Assembly: GCF_000226955.1 (NCBI RefSeq)
Contig: NZ_AGFU01000067.1
Span: forward strand, 36,789-100,788
DNA: 64,000 nucleotides
From: Sphingomonas elodea ATCC 31461
GTDB taxonomy: Bacteria; Pseudomonadota; Alphaproteobacteria; Sphingomonadales; Sphingomonadaceae
Reading direction: 5' to 3'
Of the stretch, positions 39,239 through 49,291 are shown piece by piece. The notes beneath the pieces are model-generated. The model did not search any database, had not been told where the DNA came from, and was given only the letters and a program-made list of their open reading frames with translations. A program made the translations under genes and the position numbers. Numbering within the stretch: the first letter of the stretch is position 1; every line of letters begins with the position of its first letter.

Positions 39239-39901
39239 ATGTTGACCAGAACCTCCAGCGGACGCGCCGGCGTGCGCGGCACCGCGCCGATCCGCATCCT
39301 GCTGGTCGACGACCATGTGCTGCTGCGCGAAGGCGTGCGCGCCGTCGTCTCCACCCAGAGCGACATGGAGATCGTCGGCGAGGCGAGTGGCGGCGGCGAG
39401 GCGATCGCGGAATATGCCCGGCTCCAGCCTGACCTGGTGCTGATGGACCTGCAGATGGCCGACATGTCCGGCCTCGATGCGATCGCCGCGATCCGGGCGA
39501 CCTCGCCCCATGCGCGGATCATCGTGCTGACCACCTATGCGGGGGACGGGCGCGCGATCAAGGCGCTGCGGGCAGGCGCAATGGGCTATCTGCTGAAGGC
39601 CAGCCTGCGCAACCAGCTGCTCGAGGCGATCCGCTCGGTCCACCATGGCGGCAAGCATCTCGACGCCAGCGTCGCCACCGCGATCGCGCTGCACGTGCTG
39701 GACGAGGATCTTACCGAGCGCGAAGTCTCGGTGCTGACGCTCGCCGCCTGGGGCAATTCCAACAAGCAGATCGCCGCCAGGCTGGAACTCTCCGAAGAGA
39801 CGGTGAAGGGCCATATGAAGGCGCTCTTCGCCAAGCTGGGCGCGAACGATCGCACCCATGCGGTGACCATCGCCGCCAAGCGCGGGCTGATCGAACTCTA
39901 G
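39239..39901 (+). CDS. NarL/FixJ-family response regulator
   Basis: 220 residues. The receiver domain has the acidic pair in LLVDDHVLLREGV, the phosphorylation site Asp70 in LVLMDLQMADMSG and the lysine in GYLLKAS. The LuxR-type helix-turn-helix (about 157-215) has LTEREVSVLTLAAWGNSNKQ and LSEETVKGHMKALFAKLG. No histidine kinase gene is next to it, so its partner is elsewhere. The 236-bp gap after it leads to the isochorismatase run, a plausible target. Confidence 0.92.
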   Translation: MLTRTSSGRAGVRGTAPIRILLVDDHVLLREGVRAVVSTQSDMEIVGEASGGGEAIAEYARLQPDLVLMDLQMADMSGLDAIAAIRATSPHARIIVLTTYAGDGRAIKALRAGAMGYLLKASLRNQLLEAIRSVHHGGKHLDASVATAIALHVLDEDLTEREVSVLTLAAWGNSNKQIAARLELSEETVKGHMKALFAKLGANDRTHAVTIAAKRGLIEL

Positions 39902-40137
39902 CGCCCGATCGGCGCCGCCCGCCGCCGATCGCATCAAACCTGTCCAATACCGATCCGCCCGCCGGCTTCTAGGGCGGTCGACGACGGTTCGCGGCCGCGT
40001 GCGTGCGGCAAAAGCGGGCTGCCAACTGTTCGAAAGAATGGAACGGTACGAGTAAGTTTGTCCGAGTTTTCGGAAAATGCGTGCCGGCTATTCTGCACCC
40101 ATCGACGCCGGACCCCGGCAGAACAAGGAGCCGCACC

Positions 40138-40794
40138 ATGACCCCCACCGCCACCGCCACGCCGGGCAAGTCGCTGATTTCGCCGACCAACCATGCGCTT
40201 GTCCTGATCGATTTCCAGTCGCAGATGGCGTTCGCCACCAAGTCGATCGACGCGACCATCCTGCGCAACAATGCCGCCTTGATCAGCCGCGCCGCCAAGT
40301 CCTTCGACGTGCCGACGATCCTCACCACCGTCGCCGAGAAGAGCTTCTCGGGCCCGATGTTCAGCGAAGTCACCGACGCCTTTCCCGGCCAGACGCTGCT
40401 CGACCGCACCTCGATGAACACCTGGGAAGATGCGGCCGTGATCGAGGAAGTGAATCGCATCGGCAAGCCGCGCATCGTGTTCGCCGGGCTTTGGACCAGC
40501 GTGTGCATCGTCGGCCCCGTAGCCTCGGCGATCGACCAGGGCTTCGAGGCTTATGTGATCACCGACGCGTGCGGCGACGTCTCCACCGAGGCGCATGCGC
40601 GCGCGGTCGAGCGGATGGTCCAGCTGGGCGCCGTGCCGATGACCGCGCTCCAGTATCTGCTCGAGCTGCAGCGCGATTGGGCGCGCGCCGAGACCTACGA
40701 GTCGACCACCGGCATCGCGAAGCAATGGGGCGGCGCCTACGGCCTCGGCGTCACCTACGCCAAGACGATGTTCGGCGCTTCCGAAGGCCATTGA
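40138..40794 (+). CDS. Isochorismatase-like cysteine hydrolase (YcaC type)
   Basis: 218 residues. ALVLIDFQSQMAF supplies the catalytic Asp, FAGLWTSVCIVGPVASA the Cys, and VITDACGDVSTEAHARAVER is the family helix. The sequence resembles the YcaC group, whose substrate is unknown, rather than true isochorismatases. A possible promoter lies in the 236 bp upstream but no clear consensus is seen. It is the first gene of a co-directional run with the haloperoxidase 44 bp downstream. Confidence 0.85.
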   Translation: MTPTATATPGKSLISPTNHALVLIDFQSQMAFATKSIDATILRNNAALISRAAKSFDVPTILTTVAEKSFSGPMFSEVTDAFPGQTLLDRTSMNTWEDAAVIEEVNRIGKPRIVFAGLWTSVCIVGPVASAIDQGFEAYVITDACGDVSTEAHARAVERMVQLGAVPMTALQYLLELQRDWARAETYESTTGIAKQWGGAYGLGVTYAKTMFGASEGH

Positions 40795-40838
40795 ACGCCA
40801 AACCCAGTTTCCTGCCCCCAACGAAAAGGAATACCCCC

Positions 40839-41678
40839 ATGACCTCCACCGTGACCACCAAGGACGGCGTCTCGATCTTCTTCAAGGACTGGGGCCCCAA
40901 GGACGCCCAGCCGATCGTCTTCCACCATGGCTGGCCGCTCTCGTCGGACGACTGGGACGCGCAGCTGCTGTTCTTCCTCCAGCATGGCTACCGTGTCGTC
41001 GCGCATGATCGCCGCGGCCATGGCCGCTCGCAGCAGGTGAGCGACGGCCACGACATGGATCACTATGCTGCGGACGCGGCCGCGGTCGCCGAGCATCTCG
41101 ACCTGCGAAACGCCGTGCATATCGGCCATTCGACCGGCGGCGGCGAAGTGGCGCGCTATGTCGCCAAGCACGGCATCCCGCAGGGCCGCGTCGCCAAGGC
41201 GGTGCTGGTTGCGGCGGTGCCGCCGATCATGGCGAAGACCGAGGCCTATCCGAACGGCCTGCCGCTCGAGGTGTTCGACGGCTTCCGCAAGGGCGTTGCA
41301 GAGAACCGCGCGCAGTTCTTCCGCGATGTTCCCGCTGGTCCCTTTTACGGGTTCAATCGTGACGGTGCGAAGGTGTATCCGGGCGTGATCGACAATTGGT
41401 ATCGCCAGGGCATGATGGGCAGCGCCAAGGCCCATTATGACGGCATCAAGGCCTTCTCCGAAACCGACCAGACCGCCGACCTCAAGGCGATGACGGTGCC
41501 GACGCTGGTGCTGACCGGCGACGACGACCAGGTCGTCCCGTACCACCAGGGTGCCGAGCTGCAGGCCAAGCTGCTGCCGAACCCGACGCTGAAGATCTAT
41601 CCGGGCTTCTCGCACGGCATGCTCACCGTCAACGCCGACGTGATCAACCCCGACCTGCTCGCCTTCGTGCGCGGCTGA
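40839..41678 (+). CDS. Alpha/beta hydrolase, cofactor-free chloroperoxidase type
   Basis: 279 residues. IVFHHGWPLSSDDWDAQLLF, the nucleophile in HIGHSTGGGEVARYV, the acid in LTGDDDQVVP and the histidine in GFSHGML form the triad. This pattern is that of non-heme chloroperoxidases and related perhydrolases and esterases. The physiological role is probably esterase or lactonase rather than halogenation. Cytosolic, with no signal peptide. Often seen beside YcaC-like hydrolases and XapX proteins, as here. Confidence 0.9.
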   Translation: MTSTVTTKDGVSIFFKDWGPKDAQPIVFHHGWPLSSDDWDAQLLFFLQHGYRVVAHDRRGHGRSQQVSDGHDMDHYAADAAAVAEHLDLRNAVHIGHSTGGGEVARYVAKHGIPQGRVAKAVLVAAVPPIMAKTEAYPNGLPLEVFDGFRKGVAENRAQFFRDVPAGPFYGFNRDGAKVYPGVIDNWYRQGMMGSAKAHYDGIKAFSETDQTADLKAMTVPTLVLTGDDDQVVPYHQGAELQAKLLPNPTLKIYPGFSHGMLTVNADVINPDLLAFVRG

Positions 41679-41703
41679 TCGGGCGCGCCGGGGAGGAAAC
41701 GCG

Positions 41704-41952
41704 ATGAAGCCCTATCTGATCTCGCTCGCCGTCGGCCTGCTGGTCGGCATCCTCTACAGCCTCCTCGGCGTCCGCTCGCCGGCACCGCCCACGATCGCGT
41801 TGATCGGCCTGCTCGGCATGCTGCTCGGCGAGCAGGCGGTGCCGGTGGCGAAGCGGCTCTTCGCCGGCCACGACGTGGTGGCGTACCTCCGCACCGACTG
41901 CGCCGAGCAGGTGCTGGGGCGTCCGGTTAAGAAGCCGGAAGAGAAGGCGTGA
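41704..41952 (+). CDS. XapX domain protein
   Basis: 82 residues. LISLAVGLLVGILYSLLGVR, then APPTIALIGLLGMLLGEQAV: two hydrophobic helices with the XapX family core (DUF1427). Function unknown, probably inner membrane. It lies 25 bp after the chloroperoxidase-like gene and is followed by a long inverted repeat. Confidence 0.85.
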   Translation: MKPYLISLAVGLLVGILYSLLGVRSPAPPTIALIGLLGMLLGEQAVPVAKRLFAGHDVVAYLRTDCAEQVLGRPVKKPEEKA

Positions 41953-41966
41953 CGACACGCATTTAG

Positions 41967-42075
41967 CCCCTCCTCCTTGGAGGAGGGGTTGGGGTGGAGG
42001 GATTCCAGAACGCCTGTTGTTCTCTGTGAGACACAGCCCCACCCCAACCCCTCCCCTGAAGGGGAAGGGCTTGAA
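41967..42075. repeat. Inverted repeat element between XapX and amidohydrolase genes
   Basis: A local hairpin CCCCTCC-tcctt-GGAGGAGG opens the element at 41967. GGAGGGGTTGGGGTGG (about 41982-41997) faces its complement CCACCCCAACCCCTCC (about 42040-42055), and a second hairpin CCCCT-gaa-GGGG closes it. The centre is about 40 bp of ordinary sequence. This is a palindromic intergenic repeat, not a gene, and sits in a likely operon where it may stabilise or terminate RNA. Confidence 0.6.
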
Positions 42076-42102
42076 GACAGCCCCCCAACCGAAGGAAACC
42101 CC

Positions 42103-43950
42103 ATGGCCGACCTGATCCTCGTCAACGCCCAGGTGACGACGCTCGACCGGGAGAACCCGGTGGCGGAGGCGATCGCGATCCGCGACGGCAAGTTCCTCGC
42201 GGTGGGCAGCGAGGCGGAGGTCCGCGCCGCCGCCGCGCCGAACGCGCAGGTGATCGACGCGCATCGCCGCCGGGTGATCCCCGGGCTGATCGACAGCCAC
42301 ATGCACATCATCCGCGGCGGCCTGAACTACAATATGGAGCTGCGCTGGGACGGCGTGCCGAGCCTCGCCGACGCGATGGCGATGCTGAAGCGCCAGGTCG
42401 ACAACACCCCCGCGCCGCAATGGGTGCGCGTGGTCGGCGGCTTTACCGAGCACCAGTTCGCCGAGAAGCGGCTGCCGACGATCGACGAGCTCAACGCGGT
42501 TGCGCCCGACACGCCGGTGTTCATCCTCCACCTCTATGATCGCGCGCTGCTCAATGCCGCGGCACTGCGGGTGGTGGGCTACACCAGGGACACGCCCAAC
42601 CCGCCGGGCGGCGAGATCGTCCGCGATGCCGCCGGCAATCCCACCGGGCTGCTGCTGGCGCATCCCAACGCGACGATCCTCTATTCCACGCTCGCCAAGG
42701 GCCCGAAGCTGCCCGAGGAGTATCAGCTCAATTCCACCCGCCACTTCATGCGCGAAGTGAACGGACTGGGCGTCACCGGCGTGATCGACGCAGGGGGCGG
42801 CTTCCAGAACTATCCCGACGATTACGCGATCATCGAGAAGCTCCATGCCGACGGCCAGCTGACCGTGCGGATCAGCTACAATCTGTTCACCCAGAAGCCC
42901 AAGGAAGAGCTGGCCGATTTCGCCGGCTGGGTGAAGCAGGTGACGCCGGGGCAGGGCGACGACAGCTATCGCCACAATGGCGCGGGCGAGATGCTGGTCT
43001 ATTCCGCCGCCGATTTCGAGGACTTCCGCGTCGCCCGGCCGGACATGCCGCCGACCATGGAAGGCGATCTCGAGCCGGTGATCCGCCTCCTCGCCGAGCA
43101 TCGCTGGCCGTGGCGCCTTCACGCGACCTATGACGAGACGATCGGCCGCGCGCTCGACGTGTACGAGAAGGTGCACCGCGACATCCCGCTGACCGGTATC
43201 CACTGGTTCTTCGACCATGCCGAGACGATCAGCGATCGCAACATCGATCGTATCGCGGCCCTCGGCGGCGGCATCGCCGTGCAGCACCGCATGGCCTATC
43301 AGGGCGAGTATTTCGTCGAGCGCTACGGCGCCAAGGCGGCCGAACGCACCCCGCCGATCGCCAAGATGCTCGCCGCCGGCCTGCCGGTGGGCGCGGGCAC
43401 CGATGCGACGCGGGTGGCGAGCTACAATCCCTGGGTGTCGCTCAGCTGGCTGGTCACCGGCCGCACCGTCGGCGGGCTGAAGCTCTATCCGGGCGCCAAC
43501 CGCGTTGCCCGCGAAAAGGCGCTCGCCATGTGGACGCACGAGAACACCTGGTTCTCGAACGAGGTCGGCAAGAAGGGACAGATCAAGGCCGGCCAGCTTG
43601 CCGACCTGGCGGTGCTCTCGGCCGATTATTTCGCGGTGCCCGAGGACCAGATCGTCCACATCCGTTCGGTGCTGACGCTGCTGGGCGGCGCGGTGGTCCA
43701 CGGCGACGGCGACTATGCCCCGCTCGCGCCCACGCTGCCCCGGCCGATGCCCGACTGGTCGCCGGTCGCGACCTTCGGCGGATACCACCAGTCGCCCGAG
43801 GCGCGCGCCCAGCTTGCCTCGGCCTGCGCCTGCCACAGCAGCTGCGCGGTCCACGGCCATGACCATGCCGCCGCCCTCGGCGCGACCGTGCCGGCCGGCG
43901 ACGTCCAGAGCTTCTGGGGCGCGCTCGGCTGCGGCTGCTGGGCGGTGTGA
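42103..43950 (+). CDS. Amidohydrolase (YtcJ-like) with Cys/His-rich C-terminus
   Basis: 615 residues. The urease-type fold starts with the beta-sandwich LILVNAQVTTLDRENPVAEA, then VIPGLIDSHMHIIRGG with the metal-binding HxH. WRLHATYDETI and HWFFDHAET supply further histidines, and LPVGAGTDATRVASYNPW the metal-binding Asp. Residues about 572-615 carry an unusual cluster: CACHSSCAVHGHDH and, at the end, GCGCW, six Cys and three His that could bind a metal. Substrate unknown. No signal peptide. ATG 42103 is preceded by GAAGGAAA. Confidence 0.85.
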   Translation: MADLILVNAQVTTLDRENPVAEAIAIRDGKFLAVGSEAEVRAAAAPNAQVIDAHRRRVIPGLIDSHMHIIRGGLNYNMELRWDGVPSLADAMAMLKRQVDNTPAPQWVRVVGGFTEHQFAEKRLPTIDELNAVAPDTPVFILHLYDRALLNAAALRVVGYTRDTPNPPGGEIVRDAAGNPTGLLLAHPNATILYSTLAKGPKLPEEYQLNSTRHFMREVNGLGVTGVIDAGGGFQNYPDDYAIIEKLHADGQLTVRISYNLFTQKPKEELADFAGWVKQVTPGQGDDSYRHNGAGEMLVYSAADFEDFRVARPDMPPTMEGDLEPVIRLLAEHRWPWRLHATYDETIGRALDVYEKVHRDIPLTGIHWFFDHAETISDRNIDRIAALGGGIAVQHRMAYQGEYFVERYGAKAAERTPPIAKMLAAGLPVGAGTDATRVASYNPWVSLSWLVTGRTVGGLKLYPGANRVAREKALAMWTHENTWFSNEVGKKGQIKAGQLADLAVLSADYFAVPEDQIVHIRSVLTLLGGAVVHGDGDYAPLAPTLPRPMPDWSPVATFGGYHQSPEARAQLASACACHSSCAVHGHDHAAALGATVPAGDVQSFWGALGCGCWAV

Positions 43951-43976
43951 ACGCTTTTCATTTTCAGGAGCCGGCC

Positions 43977-44858
43977 ATGCGCTTTTCCTTCCTCCTCGCC
44001 TCCGCCCTCGTCGTCGCGATGCCCGCGGTCGCACAGCAGGCGCCCGCGGAGTATGCGGTAGGCCCACAATACGGCACCACGCACGTCTATGTGCCCGAGG
44101 ACCAGTTCGACAGTTTCGTCACCAGCTTCCAGGCCACCTTCGGGGGCACGACCAGCAAGCAGGGCGTGTTCCAGGTGACGCCCACTACCAGCCTCACCAA
44201 GTCGCAGCTGGTGCTGACGCCGGCGGGCACCGTTTCGGTGTTCGGGTTCAAGACGCCGATCCCTTTCCCGTTCGGCGACGAGCGCACCGGCTATCTGGTG
44301 ACCGACCTCGATGCGGCGGTGGCCTCGGCGGTGAAGCACGGCGCGGTGCGCCGGCTGGTCACCTTCCCCGATCCGATCGGGCGGGATTCGCTGATCCAGT
44401 GGCCGGGCGGGGTGAACATGCAGCTCTACTGGCACACGACGAAGCCGAGCTACGCGCCGCTGGCGACGGTGCCGGAGAACCGCATCTACCTGACCGCCGA
44501 CGTCGCCGATCGCTTCGTGAAGAGCTGGGTGGGCTATGCGCATGGCCGCGTCATCGCCGATGATCGCGCCGCGCCGGGCGTGGAGGTGGGCGAACCCAGC
44601 AAGACGATCCGCCGCATTTCGATCACCAGCGGCTATGGCAAGATGGTGGTGTTCGTCACCGACGGCCTGCTGCCCTGGCCCTATGGCCGCGACATGACCG
44701 GTTATGCCGTGCCGGACCTTGACGCGACGCTGGTCAAGGCCAAGGCCGCCGGCGTCGAGACGCTGGTGCAGCCCATTGCGGCGGCCGGTGGGCGGGCGGC
44801 GATCGTGCGCTTCCCCGGCGGCTATATCGCCGAGATCCATAGCGCCGCGGCCAAGTGA
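43977..44858 (+). CDS. Exported VOC (glyoxalase-like) domain protein
   Basis: 293 residues from ATG 43977, whose signal peptide ends at AVAQ (about residue 20). An in-frame ATG ten codons upstream is rejected because it precedes the signal. Two tandem vicinal-oxygen-chelate halves are visible: THVYVPEDQFDSFVTSFQAT with YLVTDLDAAVASAVKHGA, and NRIYLTADVADRFVKSWVG with YAVPDLDATLVKAKAAG. Activity unknown. It follows the amidohydrolase by 26 bp and overlaps the DoxX gene. Confidence 0.7.
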   Translation: MRFSFLLASALVVAMPAVAQQAPAEYAVGPQYGTTHVYVPEDQFDSFVTSFQATFGGTTSKQGVFQVTPTTSLTKSQLVLTPAGTVSVFGFKTPIPFPFGDERTGYLVTDLDAAVASAVKHGAVRRLVTFPDPIGRDSLIQWPGGVNMQLYWHTTKPSYAPLATVPENRIYLTADVADRFVKSWVGYAHGRVIADDRAAPGVEVGEPSKTIRRISITSGYGKMVVFVTDGLLPWPYGRDMTGYAVPDLDATLVKAKAAGVETLVQPIAAAGGRAAIVRFPGGYIAEIHSAAAK

Positions 44859-45286
44859 CCATGGGCAGGGTGGATCCCCGCTTCGTCGACGCCATTCTCG
44901 ACTGGCGGCCTACCTGGTTCCTCGCCCGGCTGCTGCTGGTCGGCGCCTATCTGCTCGGTGGGCTGGTGAAGCTCACCGACTGGCCGGGCGCGGTGGCCGA
45001 GCAGGCGCATTTCGGCATGCACCCGCAGGCGCTCTGGGCGGCGCTGACCATCGCGGTGGAGCTGATCGGGCCGCTGCTGATCCTCATCGGCCGCTGGGTC
45101 TGGCTGGGGGCGGGGATGCTGGGGGTGTTCACCCTGCTCGCCGCGTTCACCGCCAACGCCTTCTGGACGCTGCCGCCGGGCCCCGCGCGGTTCGGCGCGA
45201 GCAACGCCTTTTTCGAGCATCTCGGCCTGATCGGCGGCTTCGTCCTCGCGGCGCTGGTAGCGGAGCAGGCGAAGCGGCGTGGCTAG
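44855..45286 (+). CDS. DoxX-family membrane protein
   Basis: 143 residues, four hydrophobic helices: LARLLLVGAYLLGGLVKLTD with the DoxX hallmark helix, ALWAALTIAVELIGPLLILI, GAGMLGVFTLLAAFTANAFW, and HLGLIGGFVLAALVAE. DoxX proteins act as membrane partners of oxidoreductases in some bacteria. The start is GTG 44855 (overlap GTGA) or ATG 44861. Confidence 0.75.
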   Translation: MTMGRVDPRFVDAILDWRPTWFLARLLLVGAYLLGGLVKLTDWPGAVAEQAHFGMHPQALWAALTIAVELIGPLLILIGRWVWLGAGMLGVFTLLAAFTANAFWTLPPGPARFGASNAFFEHLGLIGGFVLAALVAEQAKRRG

Positions 45287-46649
45287 CCTCGCGGCGGCGG
45301 TGATGGTGCTGGCGGGACAGGTCGCCGGTTCCACGTCGCCGCCGGTCCCCCCGGCCCCGGAAGCCTGGCAGGCGCCGACGCTCAGCATTACCCGCTATGA
45401 CGAGGACTGGTCCGATCTCGCCGATGCCGAAAAGCGCGCCCACCATTGGACCGGCCCGTTCAAATATATCCCGCTCGGCGGCAATGCCTGGCTTTCCACC
45501 GGCATCGAAGTCCGGCTGCGCAGCGAATCCTTCGCCAACGACGCGCTCGGCAATGCGGCCTCGCCGGATGACGCCTATCTCTGGACCCGCACGCTGCCTT
45601 ATGCCGACCTCCATGTCGGCCGCGTTCGCGCCTTCGCGCAGCCGATCCTCGCCTATGCCGCCGGGGTGCGGCCAGCGCGCGGCCCGATCGACCAGACCCG
45701 CACCGATCTGCTGCAGGGCTTCGCCCAAGTCGATCTCGGCGCGGTGACCCTGCGCGGCGGCCGGCAGATGCTGTCGCTCGGCACCGAGCGGCTGATCGGC
45801 ACGCGCTACGGCCCCAACGTGCCGCTCGCCTTCGACGGCGTGCGCGGGATCGTGGCGGTGGGCCGGGCCAAGATCAGCCTGCTCGCCGTTGCGCCGGCCG
45901 CGCCGCGGCTGGGGACGTTCGACGATCGCACCTCGCCCACCAAGAAGCTCTGGGGCATCTATGCGGTGTTGCCGGGGATCGACCTCCATTATCTCGGCTA
46001 CCGCAATCGCACCGCCCAGTTCGGCGGGGGCACCGGTCGCGAGCTGCGGCACAGCCTCGGCGCGCGCGTTTACGGATCGCGCGATGGCTGGCACTGGAAT
46101 GTGGAGGGCGTGGCCCAGTTCGGCCGCTTCGCCGACGGGCCGATCGCCGCCTGGACGCTCGGCACCGAGCTCGGCCGCACGCTGCCGAACCTGCCCTTCG
46201 CGCCCGACGCGGTGCTGCGCTTCAACGTGATCAGCGGCGACGGCCATGCCGGGGACCGCCGGCTCGGCACGTTCAACGCGCTGTTCCCCAAGGGCAAGTA
46301 TTTCGGCGAGCTGTCGCCCATCGGTCCCTACAATCTGATCAACCTCAACCCGCGCATCGCCGGCACGTTTGCGCGCGGCGTCTCCGCCAGCATCGCCGGC
46401 AGCGCCTATTGGCGGTACAGCGCGGCCGACGGCGTGTACGACATTCCCGGCAACCTGCTCCGCGCCCCCGGCACCAGCCGCGCCCGCTTCATCGGCAAGC
46501 AGATCGAAGGCGCGATCGCCTGGCAGGCGACCGCCGAGCTCGAGCTTTCCGCCTCGCTCTCCTTCTTCGAGGCCGGCCGCTTCCTGCGCGAGACCGGCGC
46601 GCCCCGCCCGATCCGGATGATCGGCCTCGAAAGCAATTTCCGATTCTGA
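45279..46649 (+). CDS. Alginate-export-type outer-membrane porin
   Basis: 456 residues from GTG 45279, overlapping DoxX by 8 bp. A short signal segment precedes a region starting DDEDW-like [18 protein letters not shown] and the strand [20 protein letters not shown], diagnostic for the alginate_exp/AlgE porin family. Alternating beta strands continue to the aromatic C-terminus SNFRF. No alginate biosynthesis genes are near, so the solute is probably another small compound linked to the preceding hydrolases. Confidence 0.78.
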   Translation: MASLAAAVMVLAGQVAGSTSPPVPPAPEAWQAPTLSITRYDEDWSDLADAEKRAHHWTGPFKYIPLGGNAWLSTGIEVRLRSESFANDALGNAASPDDAYLWTRTLPYADLHVGRVRAFAQPILAYAAGVRPARGPIDQTRTDLLQGFAQVDLGAVTLRGGRQMLSLGTERLIGTRYGPNVPLAFDGVRGIVAVGRAKISLLAVAPAAPRLGTFDDRTSPTKKLWGIYAVLPGIDLHYLGYRNRTAQFGGGTGRELRHSLGARVYGSRDGWHWNVEGVAQFGRFADGPIAAWTLGTELGRTLPNLPFAPDAVLRFNVISGDGHAGDRRLGTFNALFPKGKYFGELSPIGPYNLINLNPRIAGTFARGVSASIAGSAYWRYSAADGVYDIPGNLLRAPGTSRARFIGKQIEGAIAWQATAELELSASLSFFEAGRFLRETGAPRPIRMIGLESNFRF

Positions 46650-46660
46650 GGATCCCCGCC

Positions 46661-47362
46661 ATGGCCGACCCCAAGACCGCCGCTTCCCCGCTCCCGCCGC
46701 TGCTCCTGCTGCTGTCCGTCACCACGGGCCTTGTCGACGCGGTGAGCGTGCTCGGGCTCGGCAAGGTGTTCACCGCGAACATGACCGGGAACATCGTGTT
46801 CCTCGGCTTCGCGGCGGCGGGGACGCCGGGCTTCACCATCGCGCCCTATCTGGTCGCGCTCGCCGCCTTCCTCGTCGGCGCGCTGGTCGCGGGGCGGGTG
46901 GGGACGCACCTCGCCGGGCAGCCGCTGCGCCGATGGCTGGTGCTCGCCGCGGTGACCGAAGCGGTGCTGTTCGCCGTCGCCGCCGGGATCGCCGCTTGGG
47001 CGGGCACGATGGGCATCCTGCCGGAGACCTGCGTGTTCGCGATCATCGCGCTGACCGCGATCGCGATGGGCTTTCGCAACGCGACGATCCGCCAGCTCAA
47101 GGTGCCGGACCTGACCACCACCGTGCTGACGCTGACGCTGACCGGCATCGCCGCCGATTCGCACCTCGCCGGCGGGCGAAACCCGAATATCGGCCGGCGC
47201 CTGGCAGCAGTGACGGCGATCCTGCTCGGCGCGTTCCTCGGCGCGGTACTGGTCAACCGTTATGGTCTCGCGATTCCGCTGCTGGTGGCGGGGCTTACCG
47301 TGCTGGTGGGTACGCTCGCCTGCATCCGCCATCCGATCGCGGCAGCGCCGCTTGGCGTCTGA
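46661..47362 (+). CDS. YoaK/DUF1275 family membrane protein
   Basis: 233 residues, about six helices. [20 protein letters not shown] followed by [13 protein letters not shown], and later [20 protein letters not shown], are the DUF1275 signature. Function unknown. It starts 11 bp after the porin gene and ends 50 bp before guaA. Confidence 0.85.
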   Translation: MADPKTAASPLPPLLLLLSVTTGLVDAVSVLGLGKVFTANMTGNIVFLGFAAAGTPGFTIAPYLVALAAFLVGALVAGRVGTHLAGQPLRRWLVLAAVTEAVLFAVAAGIAAWAGTMGILPETCVFAIIALTAIAMGFRNATIRQLKVPDLTTTVLTLTLTGIAADSHLAGGRNPNIGRRLAAVTAILLGAFLGAVLVNRYGLAIPLLVAGLTVLVGTLACIRHPIAAAPLGV

Positions 47363-47412
47363 TCGCGCGCGCCCCCTTTGACAGCCCGGCGATCGCTCCC
47401 TATCGGCCAGCC

Positions 47413-48972
47413 ATGACGCTCCAGCACACCGACTCCATCCTGATCGTCGATTTCGGCAGCCAGGTGACCCAGCTGATCGCGCGCCGCGTTCGCGAAGCCG
47501 GGGTCTATTCCGAGATCGCGCCCTTCACCACCGCCGCCGAGGCCTTTGCCCGGATGAAGCCCAAGGGCATCATCCTGTCCGGCTCGCCCGCATCGGTGCT
47601 GGAGGAGGGTTCCCCGCGGGTACCGCAAGAGATCTTCGACAGCGGCCTGCCGGTGCTCGGCATCTGCTATGGCCAGCAGGTGATGATGCACCAGCTCGGC
47701 GGCGAGGTCGTGCTGGGCAACAGCGGAGAGTTCGGCCGCGCCTTCATCGAGATTCAGGACAGCTGCGTGCTGTTCGACGGGCTGTGGCAGGCGCGCGAAA
47801 GCCACCAGGTGTGGATGAGCCATGGCGACAAGGTCGTCCGGCTCGCTCCCGGTTTCCGCCCCGTCGCGACCAGCCCCGGCTCGCCCTATGCGGTGATCGC
47901 TAATGACGAGCGCCGCTATTACGCGATGCAGTTCCACCCGGAAGTGGTCCACACGCCCGACGGCGCCAAGCTGCTGGCGAACTTCGTCCGCCATGTGTGC
48001 GGCCTGTCGGGCGACTGGACGATGGCCGAGTTTCGCGCCGCCAAGATCGCCGAGATCCGCGCGCAGGTGGGCGACGGCAAGGTGATCTGCGGCCTGTCGG
48101 GCGGCGTCGATTCCGCGGTGGCGGCGGTGCTGATCCACGAGGCGATCGGCGACCAGCTGACCTGTGTGTTCGTGGATCACGGCCTGATGCGCGCCGGCGA
48201 GGCCGATCAGGTCGTCACGATGTTCCGCGAACATTACCATATCCCGCTCGTCCATGTGGACGCGGAGGAACTGTTCCTCGGCGGCCTTGCCGGCGTCACC
48301 GACCCGGAGGCCAAGCGCAAGTTCATCGGCAAGACCTTCATCGACGTGTTCGAGGCCGAGGCGAAGAAGATCGGCGGCGCCGATTTCCTGGCGCAGGGCA
48401 CGCTCTATCCGGACGTGATCGAAAGCGTCAGCTTCACCGGCGGCCCGTCGGTGACGATCAAGAGCCACCACAATGTCGGCGGCCTGCCCGCGCGGATGAA
48501 CATGCAGCTGGTCGAACCCTTGCGCGAGCTGTTCAAGGACGAGGTCCGCGCGCTCGGCCGCGAGCTGGGGCTGCCCGACGTGTTCGTCGGCCGGCATCCG
48601 TTCCCTGGGCCGGGCCTGGCGATCCGCATTCCGGGCGAAGTCACCAAGGAACGCTGCGACATCCTGCGCAAGGCCGATGCGATCTATCTCGAGGAGATCC
48701 GCAACGCCGGGCTCTACGACACGATCTGGCAGGCCTTCGCGGTGCTGACCCCGGTGCGCAGCGTCGGCGTGATGGGCGACGGCCGCACCTATGACAGCGT
48801 GCTGGCACTGCGCGCGGTGACCTCGATCGACGGCATGACCGCCGAAGCCTTCGAGTTCCCCGCCGGCTTCCTGGCGCGCGTATCGACCCGTATCGTCAAC
48901 GAGGTCCGCGGCGTGAACCGGGTGACCTACGACTATACCAGCAAGCCGCCCGGCACGATCGAGTGGGAATAA
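47413..48972 (+). CDS. guaA: GMP synthase (glutamine-hydrolysing)
   Basis: 519 residues. The class I amidotransferase domain has GICYGQQ with the nucleophilic Cys and the histidine in [10 protein letters not shown]. The ATP-pyrophosphatase domain has the P-loop [13 protein letters not shown]. The C-terminal dimerisation domain has [16 protein letters not shown] and ends KPPGTIEWE. It converts XMP to GMP. The 3' end of guaA is a known integration target for tyrosine-recombinase elements, and a P4-type integrase lies 319 bp downstream. Confidence 0.98.
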   Translation: MTLQHTDSILIVDFGSQVTQLIARRVREAGVYSEIAPFTTAAEAFARMKPKGIILSGSPASVLEEGSPRVPQEIFDSGLPVLGICYGQQVMMHQLGGEVVLGNSGEFGRAFIEIQDSCVLFDGLWQARESHQVWMSHGDKVVRLAPGFRPVATSPGSPYAVIANDERRYYAMQFHPEVVHTPDGAKLLANFVRHVCGLSGDWTMAEFRAAKIAEIRAQVGDGKVICGLSGGVDSAVAAVLIHEAIGDQLTCVFVDHGLMRAGEADQVVTMFREHYHIPLVHVDAEELFLGGLAGVTDPEAKRKFIGKTFIDVFEAEAKKIGGADFLAQGTLYPDVIESVSFTGGPSVTIKSHHNVGGLPARMNMQLVEPLRELFKDEVRALGRELGLPDVFVGRHPFPGPGLAIRIPGEVTKERCDILRKADAIYLEEIRNAGLYDTIWQAFAVLTPVRSVGVMGDGRTYDSVLALRAVTSIDGMTAEAFEFPAGFLARVSTRIVNEVRGVNRVTYDYTSKPPGTIEWE

Positions 48973-49088
48973 TTTTTTGCCCCTCCGAACGTATCCGAAA
49001 ACACGCCACAATACTAAATAAATTATTGAAATAGCTATAGAAATCTCCCGGCGCGTTTCGCCATCTATCGCGGGGTTAGCCTCCGAAA

Positions 49089-49291
49089 TGACGGTGTGGC
49101 TGACGGTATGGCGGATCTTGTCTCAACTCAAAATCACATATACCGTCAGAAGCAAGAGAGCTTCTGACGGTATATTTTTTGATCTAACATGCTGTAAAAT
49201 CATGGAAAATATACAATCGGAATGGTCGTTTTCGGGCTGACGGTATAATTGGGCGCTCTCCAGCATTTTTTGGTTGATCTGGAGGGTGTAA
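49089..49291. promoter_or_regulatory. Integrase upstream region: 16-bp palindrome and repeated CTGACGGTAT sites
   Basis: CTGACGGTAT occurs at 49100-49109, 49164-49173 and 49237-49246, and inverted at 49140-49149; a near copy TGACGGTGT is at 49089. Two of them form the arms of a perfect 16-bp stem (49138-49153 with 49160-49175, loop AAGAGA) followed by TTTTTT, which also fits a terminator. These could be arm-type integrase/excisionase sites. The preceding 48973-49088 is AT-rich with no gene. Confidence 0.6.
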
